Positions 1 to 8,670 of a DNA stretch of 64,000 nt are shown in pieces. The stretch spans positions 1 through 64,000 of the forward strand of contig NZ_JAGMUK010000005.1 of assembly GCF_019049245.1 (NCBI RefSeq), in the 5' to 3' direction. The notes under the pieces were generated by a model. The model had not been told where the DNA came from. It made no database searches and saw only the letters and a program-made list of their open reading frames with translations. The translations under genes were made by a program, and so were the position numbers. The first letter of the stretch is position 1, and every line of letters starts with the position of its first letter. The stretch comes from Streptomyces sp. AC555_RSS877. GTDB lineage: Bacteria > Actinomycetota > Actinomycetes > Streptomycetales > Streptomycetaceae.

Positions 1-17
1 GAGAGAGAGACGTGCGG

Positions 18-56
18 GGCGCGGGCGGGACCGGGGGAACGTGTCCCGCCCGCGCC
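18..56. terminator. Strong GC hairpin, probable terminator
   Basis: Two 14-base arms (18-31 and 43-56) are perfectly complementary around an 11-base loop. There is no T-tract, as is usual in Streptomyces. It lies downstream of the minus-strand gene that ends at 266 and may also end a gene left of the window. The rest of 1-265 shows only a weaker hairpin (about 67-96) and a 14-bp tandem duplication (235-262). I see no gene there. Confidence 0.5.
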
Positions 57-265
57 AAGGTGCACGAGCCGTGAGTACGGGGGGAACCCCGGCTCTGTGC
101 TACGGCCGATGACCAGTCGGCACACTCATTACTGCGCTACGGCGGCCGAAAACGTCACACCCACCGCGGACGAATTTCGACGGAGTCCGCGCGGTCGGCG
201 AAACCGCAGGTCAGCAGGGCCCGCAGGCAGGGCCCGGTCGGTTCGTCCCGGTCGGTTCGTCCCGG

Positions 266-1441
266 TCAGAGCGCGGTGTACGTCGGGCTCGGGCCGGGCG
301 GGGGCCCGTACGAGGCCGTCGCCCGCTGCGCTGCGAGGGGCGCGGGGGACGCGGATGCCGACGGCGTGCCGAAGCCGCCGTTCGCGTCGTGGTGGTTGCC
401 GCCGGAGGCGTCGCCGGAACCGTCCCGGCTGCCGGTGTCGCCCTCGCCCTTGCCGCCCCGGTCGTCCCTGACTTCGTTGTCTTCCTGGCCGTTCCCGCCG
501 TTCTCGCCGTGCTGGTCGCCCGTGGCGCCCTTGCCGCCGTTGCCGGCGTCCTCGTCGGAGGTGCCGGCGGTCAGCACGCCCTTGCAGTACTTCCACACCC
601 GCGCGGAGCCGCCGGCCGCGCCCTCCAGGGTGCGCCTGCGGTCGGCGCTGAGCTCCTTGCCGTCGCGCACGGCACGGCACGCCGAGGCGGCCCCGCTCCA
701 CGAGTCGCCGGAGCCGTCCTTCCGGCCGTCGGCGCCGGTTCCGTCGTCCGGCGTGGCCGAGCCGCCGCGCGCGGTGTCGCGCGGGGAGCCCTGCCCGGTG
801 TCGCCGGTGGCGCCGTCCGGGGTGGGCTCGCTCCCGCGCGCGTTCGGCGAGGGCGTCGGCCTCGGGTGGTCCGGTGTCACCGCGGCCGAGACGGAGGCGG
901 CGGGTTCCGGTTCCGACTCGCCGAACGGCAGCGTTCCGGTTCCGGCCGCGACGGCGACCCCGCCGACCATGCCGACGGCCAGCGCGGCGGCCAGCCCGAA
1001 GCGCACCGGGCGGGCTCGGCGGCGGGGCGGCGCGTCCGGTCCCGGCCCGCCGATGCGGACGAGCCCGGCGTCGGGGCCACGGCCGCGGGAGCGCCGGCCC
1101 CGTGAGGCCCGCCCCTCGGCCCCGCCCGTGGCCGTTTCACCGGCCCGCTCACCGACCCGGTCGTCCACGCGGTCCAAGCGCGCCTCCCGGAAAGCCGCCA
1201 ACGCGGCGGCCTCACCAGGGAGTTCGGTATCGGCAGGCGAGTCCACACTGAGCGCGCCGAGGGTCTTGGCGAGCCGTTCAGCCTGGTCGCGGTCGGTCAC
1301 GTCGACGGTGTCGAGGGACTCGCCGCGCAACAGACGCTCCGCCGTTTCGTGGTCCAGCCACCGGTCTGGGGTCCGGGCCTCGGCGGAGCCGCTGGAGGAA
1401 TCCGCGTCCTCCGGGAAGACACAGCGCTCGTCGGCCATCAC
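266..1441 (-). CDS. Membrane-anchored anti-sigma-factor-like protein
   Basis: This is a putative partner of the ECF sigma factor encoded just upstream. The acidic N-terminal cytoplasmic part (about residues 1-140) is followed by one transmembrane helix (about 148-168). A long Ser/Pro/Gly/Asp-rich extracytoplasmic stretch contains a small domain with two cysteines, pattern C-x(about 27)-AAGG-xxx-V-xx-YC. The same cysteine motif and layout recur in the protein encoded at 2484-3308, so the two are paralogs. The start is GTG 1441 or ATG 1438; the ATG overlaps the sigma stop codon as TGATG, which implies translational coupling. No zinc-binding anti-sigma motif (HxxxCxxC) is visible, so anti-sigma function is inferred from position and topology alone. 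The C-terminal 100 residues are low-complexity and rich in Gly and Asn. Confidence 0.6.
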   Translation of the reverse strand: MMADERCVFPEDADSSSGSAEARTPDRWLDHETAERLLRGESLDTVDVTDRDQAERLAKTLGALSVDSPADTELPGEAAALAAFREARLDRVDDRVGERAGETATGGAEGRASRGRRSRGRGPDAGLVRIGGPGPDAPPRRRARPVRFGLAAALAVGMVGGVAVAAGTGTLPFGESEPEPAASVSAAVTPDHPRPTPSPNARGSEPTPDGATGDTGQGSPRDTARGGSATPDDGTGADGRKDGSGDSWSGAASACRAVRDGKELSADRRRTLEGAAGGSARVWKYCKGVLTAGTSDEDAGNGGKGATGDQHGENGGNGQEDNEVRDDRGGKGEGDTGSRDGSGDASGGNHHDANGGFGTPSASASPAPLAAQRATASYGPPPGPSPTYTAL

Positions 1442-2100
1442 ATGTCCTTCTGCGTCCGCGTACGCGTATCCGTCACACTCGCGGACGTCACCGCGCGTCC
1501 GCGCGGTTCTCGCTGGGGCGGCAGGGCGTCGAGCGCGCCCGAGGATTCCGGATCGCCGTCGAGGAGTTCGGCGAGCCGTTTCAGACCGCGGTGCGCGGCC
1601 GTCCGTACGGCTCCCGGCCGCTTGCCGAGCGTCTCGGCGGCGGTCTTGGCGTCCAGGCCCACGACCACCCGCAGGACGACCGCCTCGGCCTGGTCCTGCG
1701 GGAGCCGGGCGATGAGGGAGAGGGTGCTGTCGGTGGCCAGGGCCTCCATGGCCTCGCCCGCGGTGTCGGATTCGGCGGGCCTGCCGGTCAGCTCGGTCTC
1801 GTCGCCGCCGACGGCGGGGCGGCGGCCTCGCATGCGGATGTGGTCCAGTGCGCGGTTTCTCGCTATCCGGGCGGCCCAGCCGCGGAACCGGTCCGCGTCG
1901 CCGCTGAACCGCTCCAGGTCACGGGCTATCTGCAGCCACGCCTCGGACGCCACGTCCTCGGCGTCGGGATCGCCGACGAGCGTCCGCACGTACCCGAGCA
2001 GGCGCGGGTGCACCGTGCGGTACACAGTCCGGAACGCGGTCTCGTTCCCGTCCTGTGCGGCAAGCACGGCGGCCGTCAGCTCCGCGTCGTCCCCCAGCAC
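1438..2100 (-). CDS. ECF-type RNA polymerase sigma factor
   Basis: A 220-residue sigma-70 family protein. Region 2 is at about residues 20-90, with the segment GYVRTLVGDPDAEDVASEAW followed by the FRGWAARIARNRALDHIR stretch. Region 4 is at about 130-185 (LPQDQAEAVVLRVVVGLD, then a helix-turn-helix around AETLGKRPGAVRTAAHRG). It would direct RNA polymerase to a small regulon. The GTG start at 2100 has GAGGA five bases upstream. The stop overlaps the start of the downstream membrane protein, typical of a sigma/anti-sigma operon. A second homologous sigma lies at 3305-3907, with near-identical segments such as KRPGAVRTAA. The last 30 residues are a variable Ser/Thr/Arg tail. Confidence 0.85.
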   Translation of the reverse strand: MLGDDAELTAAVLAAQDGNETAFRTVYRTVHPRLLGYVRTLVGDPDAEDVASEAWLQIARDLERFSGDADRFRGWAARIARNRALDHIRMRGRRPAVGGDETELTGRPAESDTAGEAMEALATDSTLSLIARLPQDQAEAVVLRVVVGLDAKTAAETLGKRPGAVRTAAHRGLKRLAELLDGDPESSGALDALPPQREPRGRAVTSASVTDTRTRTQKDM

Positions 2101-2483
2101 AGTGTTCCTCAGTCGATGGTCGCGGCTTCGAACCGCCGATGGTTGCGATGATCATGCAACTCCGCGCCCGGCGCGAAAGGCACGTTACGACCTGAAACCG
2201 CTGCTCGTCCATGTCCGTACAGAATGCAACCACCCTGCGATGCCGTGAGGGACCCGGCGGGGTGTGACAGAAAACGCACTACCGGCGCTGTAGGAAATAC
2301 GGGCCGCCGCGCGGCCCGTGCCGCGCGACGGCCGGGGCCTCTCCTGTGGGGGGTGGCGGCCCCGGCCGTTGCCGCGGCGGCCAGGCCTGTCCGGCGGATC
2401 ATGCCGCAGACGCGGGGCCTGGCACGCCGATCTGCGTCGATGAGGCGCCGCGGATGTCCCGCGACCTGATCCGCCGGACAGGC
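2101..2483. other. Intergenic region with a long-spaced inverted repeat
   Basis: This gap of about 380 bases separates two minus-strand sigma/anti-sigma operons. It must hold the promoter of the 2100 sigma gene. It also contains a 19-bp perfect inverted repeat, arms 2383-2401 and 2467-2485, separated by 65 bases. The right arm runs into the stop codon of the gene ending at 2484. No protein-coding gene is convincing here; the open frames are shadows. Confidence 0.5.
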
Positions 2484-3308
2484 CTAGTTCTTCTTCCCCT
2501 GGGCCTCGTCGGCCTTTTCCTGACCTCTGCCGGGATCTTCGCCCGGCCTGCCGCGCTCGTCGGGTTTCGCGGTCCTGCTCGGCCCGACCGTCTTGCCCGG
2601 CTTGCTCTCGTCCTTCGCCCGCGCCAGCTGCTCGGCGCAGTAGGCACGCACGTTCGCCTCCCCGCCCGCGGCCGCGACCAGCCGCTGCCAGGCCGTCGAG
2701 TCGAGCGCCGCGCGGCCCGCGACGCGCTCGTACGCACGGCAGTGGGCCTCGGTGTCCTCGGCGGTGTCCGGGCGGTCCGTGGGCCCGGAACCCGGTGCGG
2801 CGGACGGACCGCCCGGCCGGGCCCCGGTGCTCGCGGAGGCGGGGGCACGACCGCGGTCGTCATCGGAGCCGCCCGAGGAGGAGCCGGCCGTGCCGATCGC
2901 GGCGACCGCGACACCGCCCAGCGCGAGGCTGGCGAGGAACACGGACAGCGTGGTCCTCAGCGAACGCGCCGCACTCCGCTGCTCCCGGGGCCGCCAGTCG
3001 TCCCGGCGCCGGGTGCGCGCCCGGTGCACACCCGCGTCCCGGGCCGCCCGGAAGGCGAGCACGGCCCGCTGCTCGGCGTCGGCGTCGACCGCCCCCGCGC
3101 GCATGGCGGCGGCGAGCAGGGTCTCCAGCGCGGCGGTGTCGGCCGTGGGGCCGTCCGGAACCCGATCGCCAGGGCGTACGCGTCGGCGGTCGGGGACCCC
3201 GCTGCCGTTCTGCCGCTCACCCATACCGTTTCCGTTCCCGTCCGGTCCGCCCGGACCGTCCCACCGGTTCGGGCCGTCCGGCGCCTTGTCGTCACCGTCG
3301 CCCCTCAT
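2484..3308 (-). CDS. Membrane anti-sigma-like protein, paralog of the 266-1441 protein
   Basis: A 274-residue protein with the same plan as the first anti-sigma-like gene. The N-terminus (1-115) is charged and Gly/Asp/Arg-rich, one transmembrane helix lies at about 121-143, and the extracytoplasmic part contains the shared two-cysteine motif (C, about 30 residues, AAGG, YC). The tail is highly charged and rich in Lys, Asp and Glu. The ATG at 3308 overlaps the stop of the upstream sigma gene as ATGA, so the two are probably translated in a coupled way. By analogy it may hold the cognate sigma factor at the membrane. No recognised catalytic or zinc motif is present, so function is inferred from context. 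Confidence 0.6.
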   Translation of the reverse strand: MRGDGDDKAPDGPNRWDGPGGPDGNGNGMGERQNGSGVPDRRRVRPGDRVPDGPTADTAALETLLAAAMRAGAVDADAEQRAVLAFRAARDAGVHRARTRRRDDWRPREQRSAARSLRTTLSVFLASLALGGVAVAAIGTAGSSSGGSDDDRGRAPASASTGARPGGPSAAPGSGPTDRPDTAEDTEAHCRAYERVAGRAALDSTAWQRLVAAAGGEANVRAYCAEQLARAKDESKPGKTVGPSRTAKPDERGRPGEDPGRGQEKADEAQGKKN

Positions 3309-3907
3309 GTCGACTCCCCCAGCGTCCGGGGCCCGTCATCCGTCACACCTTCGCCCGCGCTCTCGCCGCCCAGCCGGCGGGCCAGCCGCTTCAGCCCCCG
3401 GTAGGCGGCGGTGCGCACCGCGCCCGGGCGCTTGCCGAGGACGCGGGCGGCCGCGGGGCCGTCGAGGCCGACGACGACCCGCAGCAGTACGGCCTCGGCC
3501 TGGTCGCGCGGCAGCCCTCGGACCAGTTCCAGGGCGTACTCCGTGGAGATGGACTCCAGCGCCTGGTCGTGGGTGCTGTGCGGACCGGGCAGATCCAGTA
3601 CGTCCTGTTCCAGAGCCGACGACCGGGGCCGTACCTTCTGGCGGCGCAGATGGTCCAGCGCCCGGTGCCGGGCGATGGTCGCGCTCCAGCCGCGGAACCC
3701 GGCCCCGTCGCCCTTGAACCGGCCGAGGTCCCGGGAGATCTCCAGCCAGGCGTCGGACGCCACGTCCTCGGCGTCGTCGCCGACGAGACCGCGCACATAC
3801 CCGAGCAGGCCGGGCTGCACCAGCCGGTAGGCGACCGCGAAGGCGGCCTCGTCACCCTGCTGGGCTCGCGCGACGGCCGCGCCCAGTTCCCCGTCGTACG
3901 ACTGCAC
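3305..3907 (-). CDS. ECF-type RNA polymerase sigma factor (second of a paralogous pair)
   Basis: A 200-residue sigma-70 family protein. Region 2 (about residues 15-80) contains GYVRGLVGDDAEDVASDAW and FRGWSATIARHRALDHLRR. Region 4 (about 115-170) contains LPRDQAEAVLLRVVVGLDG and the DNA-binding segment ARVLGKRPGAVRTAAYRG. The frame is open further upstream, but the sigma homology begins at VQSYDGEL. GTG 3907 with AAGGAGG about 13 bases upstream is the best start. It is closely related to the sigma at 1438-2100 and is likewise followed by an overlapping membrane partner. The pairs probably arose by tandem duplication. Specificity is unknown. Confidence 0.82.
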   Translation of the reverse strand: MQSYDGELGAAVARAQQGDEAAFAVAYRLVQPGLLGYVRGLVGDDAEDVASDAWLEISRDLGRFKGDGAGFRGWSATIARHRALDHLRRQKVRPRSSALEQDVLDLPGPHSTHDQALESISTEYALELVRGLPRDQAEAVLLRVVVGLDGPAAARVLGKRPGAVRTAAYRGLKRLARRLGGESAGEGVTDDGPRTLGEST

Positions 3908-4094
3908 CCGGCGGGGTTCCCCTCCTTGGCCCAAGAACCGTCCTCGTCCGTACCCGGTCGGCGGCGGATCCGTATGGAGCCGATCCGGCCGCCCTTGCAC
4001 TTGCCCCCCACGGTGATCAGCGCCGGGCCTCACCGAAGTGTCACAGCCGCCCCCGCGCCCCACGGCCCTCAGCGGCCCCGGTGGTGCGGGCATC

Positions 4095-4538
4095 TCACGC
4101 CACGACCCGCCGTGGCCGGCCGTGCAGCGTGAGGTAGAAGGTCCGCAGCGACTCCTCGGGACCGCCGGTGTCGAAACGGTTGTGGACCTTGCCGAGCGGG
4201 TTCCAGACCCGCCCGTCCGGCATGCGTACGCCGACCGGCTGGGCGAAGTACCCGCGCTGGTCGGCGTCCAGGTCCACCCACACCGCCCCCGCGCGACGCA
4301 CCAGCACCTCACCGACGTACGCCCCGAGCCCGAGCAGCGTCCCGCGCGCCCGCTCCCGGTCGGCGCCGCCCTTGCGCAGCCCGTCGATCAGGAAGTCGAC
4401 GACGCGCAGGCTGGCCACGGAGTAGTCCAGCGGCAGCCGGTTGCGTGCGGTGACGCGGGCGACGAAGGCCGTCGCGCACGGCCGCATCTCCCGCGCGCAC
4501 GGCCCAGGTTCGTCCGTCTTGTCCGTTCTCTTGTCCAT
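4095..4538 (-). CDS. Conserved hypothetical protein, paralog of the 7562-8056 product
   Basis: A 147-residue soluble protein of unknown function. Its centre reads LDYSVASLRVVDFLIDGLR, followed by LLGLGAYVGEVLVRRAGAVW and a C-terminal MPDGRVWNPLGKV segment. The same three blocks recur in the 7562-8056 product (LDYSAQSLWSVDRMIDEIR, LRGLGAYAGEVIARQTGAEW, TPDGRLWDPM). The ATG at 4538 is taken as the start because similarity does not extend into the long upstream open frame. It is transcribed away from the amidase gene at 4741, sharing a 200-base divergent region. The family resembles small Streptomyces proteins without assigned function. No catalytic motif is evident. Confidence 0.6.
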   Translation of the reverse strand: MDKRTDKTDEPGPCAREMRPCATAFVARVTARNRLPLDYSVASLRVVDFLIDGLRKGGADRERARGTLLGLGAYVGEVLVRRAGAVWVDLDADQRGYFAQPVGVRMPDGRVWNPLGKVHNRFDTGGPEESLRTFYLTLHGRPRRVVA

Positions 4539-4740
4539 GTCGGCCCCCTTCGGTCGGTTTCGGGAGCTCCCGCCTCCGGCCACTCCCCCCGATTGACCCA
4601 GCGGATATCGCCTCACAAACATCACAGACCACTTCCGTCTCGCCTGTTCGGTGACGTCAGGCGGGATCTGTGCGCTGAGTGAGTGCGACCTGTGTGACAG
4701 GTGCCTTTTTCGTGTCCATTTTTGTGTAGGGGTGGGGTAG
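4539..4740. promoter_or_regulatory. Divergent promoter region for the amidase and the 4538 gene
   Basis: This 202-base region is less GC-rich than its surroundings, with runs such as TTTTTCG and CATTTTTGTG just upstream of the TTG start at 4741. It separates divergent genes and so must carry their promoters. I cannot pick out a confident -10/-35 pair. GGGGTGGGG just before 4741 may serve as a weak ribosome binding site. Confidence 0.4.
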
Positions 4741-7404
4741 TTGAGTCCTCGCAAGACCCATGCGTACAGACCGCTGAGTCTTCGCCGAAGAGCCTGGCTG
4801 ACGGTCGGAGCCGTCCTGCTGAGCGGTGCGGGCGTCGTCACGTACGCGATGGCCGACCAGCCCGCGCGGTCCGACGCCAAGGGCCAGGGCCGTGCACCGG
4901 CCGTCCACACCCTGAAGCTCAGGAACGAGGGCGGGGGCCGCAAGGGCCTGGCCAAGCGGGGGACGGAACGGTTCAGCGCGGTCCTGGTGACCTGGGACGA
5001 CCCTGACGCCGGCGCCAAGGGCACGCCCGAGGTGCGCACCCGGGACCTGACCACCGGCACGTGGTCCGGCTGGCAGAAGCTGACGGTCGAGCCGAGCCAG
5101 GCGGACGGCGCGGAGGGCGAGCGGGTGGCCCTGCGCGGCGGCACGGAATCGATGTGGACCGGTGACGCCGACGGCATCGAGGTGCGCGTCGTGAACGCGG
5201 ACGGCACGGAGGCGGGCGGGCAGCCGGCCGGCATGGACGTCAGACTGCTGGATCCGGGGACCGATCCGAAGCAGACCGCGGGCTCCGAACTGGAGCCGGC
5301 CGCTTTCGCGGCGGAGACCACGACACCGACGCCGACACTGACGGATTCACCTACGGCTACGGCGACCGTTACGCCCACCGACTCCGCGTCCCCGGCGGCC
5401 TCGGCGTCGACCCCGACTTCGGCCTCCCCGTCGGTGACGGCCTCCCCGACCCCCACCTCCACCGTCCCGGCCCCCCGCCCCTCGACCGTCGTCAAGCCGC
5501 CGGTCATCACCCAGGCCCAGTGGGGCGCCTCGACGGACTACGACGGCACGCCGGGCTACGGCACCGAGATCAAGGCCGCCGTCATCCACCACACCGGCGT
5601 GGACAGCGACAACACCCTGTCCTGCGCCGAGTCCGCCGCCCGGCTGCGGTCCATCCAGCAGGACCACTTCGCCCGCGGCTACTTCGACATCGGCTACAAC
5701 TTCGTCGTCGACAGGTGCGGTCAGATCTTCGAGGGCCGCAGCGGCGGCATGGACCTGCCGGTGATCGGCGCGCACGACGCCGGCTTCAACACCAACACGC
5801 TCGGCATCTCCTACATCGGCAACTTCGAGTCGGCGAAGCCGAGCAAGGCCGCCCTCGACGCGATCGCCCGGGTCGTGGCCTGGAAGTTCGGGATGTACGG
5901 CATCGACCCGACCGGCAAGGTGACACTGACCTCCGGCGCGGAACAGGGCTACAGCGGCAACAGGATCCCGCTGGGCGGGCAGGTCACGCTGCCGCGCGTC
6001 TTCGGCCACCGGGACACCAACGCCACGGCCTGCCCGGGCGCCAACCTCTACCCGAAGCTCTCCCTGATCGCCGCGCTCGCGAAGACGCCGGGCGTCTCGC
6101 ACGCCCTGGCCACCTCCGACGTCAACCGGGACGGCGTCACCGACCTGGCCGCGGGTGTCCCGAAGGCGAACGCGGTGAAGGTGATCCCCGGCGGCGTCGA
6201 CGGGCCGGTCCCCGCCGCGAGGATCACGCTCACCCAGAACAGCCCCGGTGTCCCCGGCGCCACCGAGACGGGTGACGCCTTCGGCACCTCCACCGCCTGG
6301 GGCGACGTCAACGGTGACGGCTACGCCGACCTCGCCGTCGGCTCCCCCGGCGAGGACGACACCCTCGGCACCGACCGCGGCCAGGTCGCCGTCATGTACG
6401 GCCCGGCCCTCGACACCGGCTTCTCGTACAGCACCTCGGGGATCACGGCGGCCGGCGCCCGACTCGGCTCCACGGTCACCGTCGGCGACTTCAACGCCGA
6501 CGGCAGGGCCGACGTCTTCGCGGCCGGCACCGGCAAGGGCGGCAACTGGAACGTCCGGCTGGGCAGCGGCAAGTACCAGTACGGCGCGCTCACCTCCGCC
6601 ACCGGCTCGGTCGCCTACCTGGACGCCGCCACCGGCGACTTCAACCGGGACGGCTACGCGGACGTCGCCCTCAACTACCGCGACACCGGCGGCATCGGCC
6701 GCGTGGTCCGCTTCGCGGGCTCGGCGACCGGCCTGACCAAGGCCGGGGTGATCTCCGTCAAGGGCGGCCGCTCCATCGCCGCGGGAGACGTCAACGGCAA
6801 CGGCTACGACGACATCGTCATCGGCCAGCCGGTCGCCTCCGAGTCGGGCGGCATCTCGGGCGGCCAGATCACGATGGTGCCGGGCACGTCGACGGGCTTC
6901 ACGACGACCGGGATGACGACGGTCCACCAGGACACGACGGGCGTCCCCGGCGGCAACGAATCCGGCGACGCCTTCGGCACCTCGGTCTCGGTCGGCGACC
7001 ACAACGCCGACGGTTACGCGGACGCCCTCGCCGGCGCCCCCGGCGAGGACCTCACCCGTGACGGCGTCAACCGCGCCGACGCGGGCAACGCGATCCTCGT
7101 CGAGGGCAGCGCCTCCGGCCTCACCGGCTCCGGCTCGACCGGCGTCTCCCAGGACACGTCCGTCGTCCCGGGCGCCACGGAGACCGGCGACCGCCTCGGC
7201 TCGTCCGTGACCCTCGCGGACCTGTCCGGCCACGGCCGCGCGGACCTGACGTTCGGCGCCGACGGCGAGGACGGCACCGACGGCATCCTCCTGTACCTGC
7301 CGAGCAACAGCACGGGCCTCGGCTACGCCGACTCCGTCATCTGCAGCAAGACCACGCTGGGCACCCCGACGGACGGACGGCTGGGGCAGACGCTGACGCC
7401 GTAG
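4741..7404 (+). CDS. Secreted N-acetylmuramoyl-L-alanine amidase (PGRP) with FG-GAP repeats
   Basis: An 887-residue exported cell-wall hydrolase that would cut the amide bond between N-acetylmuramic acid and the stem peptide. A signal or anchor sequence (about 10-42) is followed by a conserved actinomycete N-terminal region, a Thr/Ser/Pro linker (about 188-250) and an Amidase_2/PGRP domain (about 258-440). Zinc-ligand motifs are visible: IHHTG near 281, GHRDT near 421, and the cysteine in ACPG. The second half (about 455-870) holds about seven FG-GAP/VCBS-type repeats of the form DxNxDGxxDL, probable calcium-binding propeller blades. The start is TTG at 4741, chosen because it gives a proper signal peptide. 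The gene stands alone and ends before a strong hairpin. It is flanked by two paralogous unknown genes. Confidence 0.88.
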   Translation: MSPRKTHAYRPLSLRRRAWLTVGAVLLSGAGVVTYAMADQPARSDAKGQGRAPAVHTLKLRNEGGGRKGLAKRGTERFSAVLVTWDDPDAGAKGTPEVRTRDLTTGTWSGWQKLTVEPSQADGAEGERVALRGGTESMWTGDADGIEVRVVNADGTEAGGQPAGMDVRLLDPGTDPKQTAGSELEPAAFAAETTTPTPTLTDSPTATATVTPTDSASPAASASTPTSASPSVTASPTPTSTVPAPRPSTVVKPPVITQAQWGASTDYDGTPGYGTEIKAAVIHHTGVDSDNTLSCAESAARLRSIQQDHFARGYFDIGYNFVVDRCGQIFEGRSGGMDLPVIGAHDAGFNTNTLGISYIGNFESAKPSKAALDAIARVVAWKFGMYGIDPTGKVTLTSGAEQGYSGNRIPLGGQVTLPRVFGHRDTNATACPGANLYPKLSLIAALAKTPGVSHALATSDVNRDGVTDLAAGVPKANAVKVIPGGVDGPVPAARITLTQNSPGVPGATETGDAFGTSTAWGDVNGDGYADLAVGSPGEDDTLGTDRGQVAVMYGPALDTGFSYSTSGITAAGARLGSTVTVGDFNADGRADVFAAGTGKGGNWNVRLGSGKYQYGALTSATGSVAYLDAATGDFNRDGYADVALNYRDTGGIGRVVRFAGSATGLTKAGVISVKGGRSIAAGDVNGNGYDDIVIGQPVASESGGISGGQITMVPGTSTGFTTTGMTTVHQDTTGVPGGNESGDAFGTSVSVGDHNADGYADALAGAPGEDLTRDGVNRADAGNAILVEGSASGLTGSGSTGVSQDTSVVPGATETGDRLGSSVTLADLSGHGRADLTFGADGEDGTDGILLYLPSNSTGLGYADSVICSKTTLGTPTDGRLGQTLTP

Positions 7405-7458
7405 GCGCGCTGCGGATCCGTCCCCGGCAGCACTGACGGACCAACGCCGCATCAACGA

Positions 7459-7494
7459 GGTCCGCCGGGCACCGCATGCGGTGCCCGGCGGACC
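7459..7494. terminator. Perfect 36-base palindrome, bidirectional terminator
   Basis: The whole 36 bases are self-complementary, giving a stem of 16 bp or more around GCAT. It sits between the amidase gene (ends 7404, plus strand) and the gene ending at 7562 (minus strand), so it can end transcription from both sides. Confidence 0.75.
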
Positions 7495-7561
7495 CGGAGG
7501 ACTACTTCGGGGTCCCGCGGCGCCTCAGCCGCCGAGCCCCTTCGCCTCGGGGGAGTTCGCG

Positions 7562-8056
7562 CTACTGCTCCTGCCGGGAATCGGCCGTCGTCGCGTCCCG
7601 GCACAGCAGCCGCAGCGACCCGTCCCCCGCGAAACACCGCCGGGCCTCGTCCATCGGGTCCCACAGCCGGCCGTCGGGGGTACGGATCCAGTGGTCGCCG
7701 CCCGACGCCCACCACTCGGCGCCGGTCTGCCGGGCGATCACCTCACCGGCGTACGCCCCGAGCCCGCGCAGCACCGCGTCCACGGCGGCGTACGGCGCCC
7801 CGTCCCGTCGTATCTCGTCGATCATCCGGTCGACGCTCCACAGACTCTGCGCCGAGTAGTCGAGCCGCAGTCGCGCCCCCTCCCGCAGGGTCGCCACCAC
7901 GTCCGCCGCCCACCGCACGGGCTTCGCCGCGGCCGAAGGCCTGGTCTCCTGATGCGTCGTCACAGTCGTCACACCCGGGAAAGCGTGTCCGGGCGGCGTT
8001 TCGTCACCCGGATCCGGGACGTTTCCGCAACCGGTGCAGGACCGCCCCACCGCCAC
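7562..8056 (-). CDS. Conserved hypothetical protein, paralog of the 4095-4538 product
   Basis: Up to 164 residues. It carries the same blocks as the 4095-4538 product: LDYS-x(5)-VD-xx-ID, LGAYAGEV, and DGRLWDPM near the C-terminus. The N-terminus is uncertain. ATG 8056 is the longest start, but GTG 7963 would give a protein of about 133 residues closer in length to its paralog, and the extra N-terminal stretch looks like untranslated DNA. It converges on the amidase gene across a strong terminator. Function is unknown. The two paralogs bracketing one secreted amidase may reflect a local duplication. Confidence 0.55.
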   Translation of the reverse strand: MAVGRSCTGCGNVPDPGDETPPGHAFPGVTTVTTHQETRPSAAAKPVRWAADVVATLREGARLRLDYSAQSLWSVDRMIDEIRRDGAPYAAVDAVLRGLGAYAGEVIARQTGAEWWASGGDHWIRTPDGRLWDPMDEARRCFAGDGSLRLLCRDATTADSRQEQ

Positions 8057-8137
8057 CTCACACGGTCACAGGACTCCCCCAGGAACGAGGTTTGCGCGGG
8101 TGTGACACTGCACCGCTTCCGTGCGCTCCTCTCTGTG

Positions 8138-8632
8138 ATGAGCCTGTACTTCCATCTCCGCGCGGTGCCGCCTTCGGCCCTGCGCAACAGCGCGACCTGG
8201 CTGCGACGGCTGTTCGAGGACGACTGGGACACCGTGCGGGAACGGATCGGCCGGTGCCGTGAGGAGGTGCTCGACAAGGGGTACCTCGGTCACGAACTCC
8301 TCTACGCCGGTGCTCCCCCGCACCACGCCGAGGACGGCCCGCGGACCCACGTCGTCCTCGGCGGCGGCCCGGTGTCCGCCACCGCACCGGACGATCCGCC
8401 TTTCCTGGTGCTGACGGCCGCCCAGACCGCCAAGGTCGCCGACTACCTCACGTCGGCCGACTTCGAGGCGCTGTGGCGGGACGCCCGCGAGGAACTGCTG
8501 CCGAGGTACGGCGGTTCGGGCGCGGAACCGGGGGCGCGCGGCATGTTCGAGTCCACGCACCGCGACCTGACCGCGTTCTACGCGCAGACGGCCCTGTACG
8601 GGGACGCGGTGGTGAAGTGGCTGGTGCGGTGA
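8138..8632 (+). CDS. DUF1877 family protein
   Basis: A 164-residue protein starting MSLYFHLRAVPPSAL, with the small alpha/beta DUF1877 (YfbM-like) pattern: a short N-terminal strand, a long helical region, TAAQTAKVADYL in the middle and a C-terminal FYAQTALYGDAVVKWL helix. The function of the family is not established. ATG 8138 is preferred over upstream in-frame codons because similarity begins there. It converges on the minus-strand gene ending at 8671, with a small hairpin near 8631-8644. Confidence 0.65.
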   Translation: MSLYFHLRAVPPSALRNSATWLRRLFEDDWDTVRERIGRCREEVLDKGYLGHELLYAGAPPHHAEDGPRTHVVLGGGPVSATAPDDPPFLVLTAAQTAKVADYLTSADFEALWRDAREELLPRYGGSGAEPGARGMFESTHRDLTAFYAQTALYGDAVVKWLVR

Positions 8633-8670
8633 GCGGCGACGCTCAGCCCGCCTGAACGGTCGAGCGGTCC

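Noticed and set aside
5347..7455. 702-codon open frame antisense to the amidase
   Set aside because: It is antisense to FG-GAP repeats and only reflects their codon bias.
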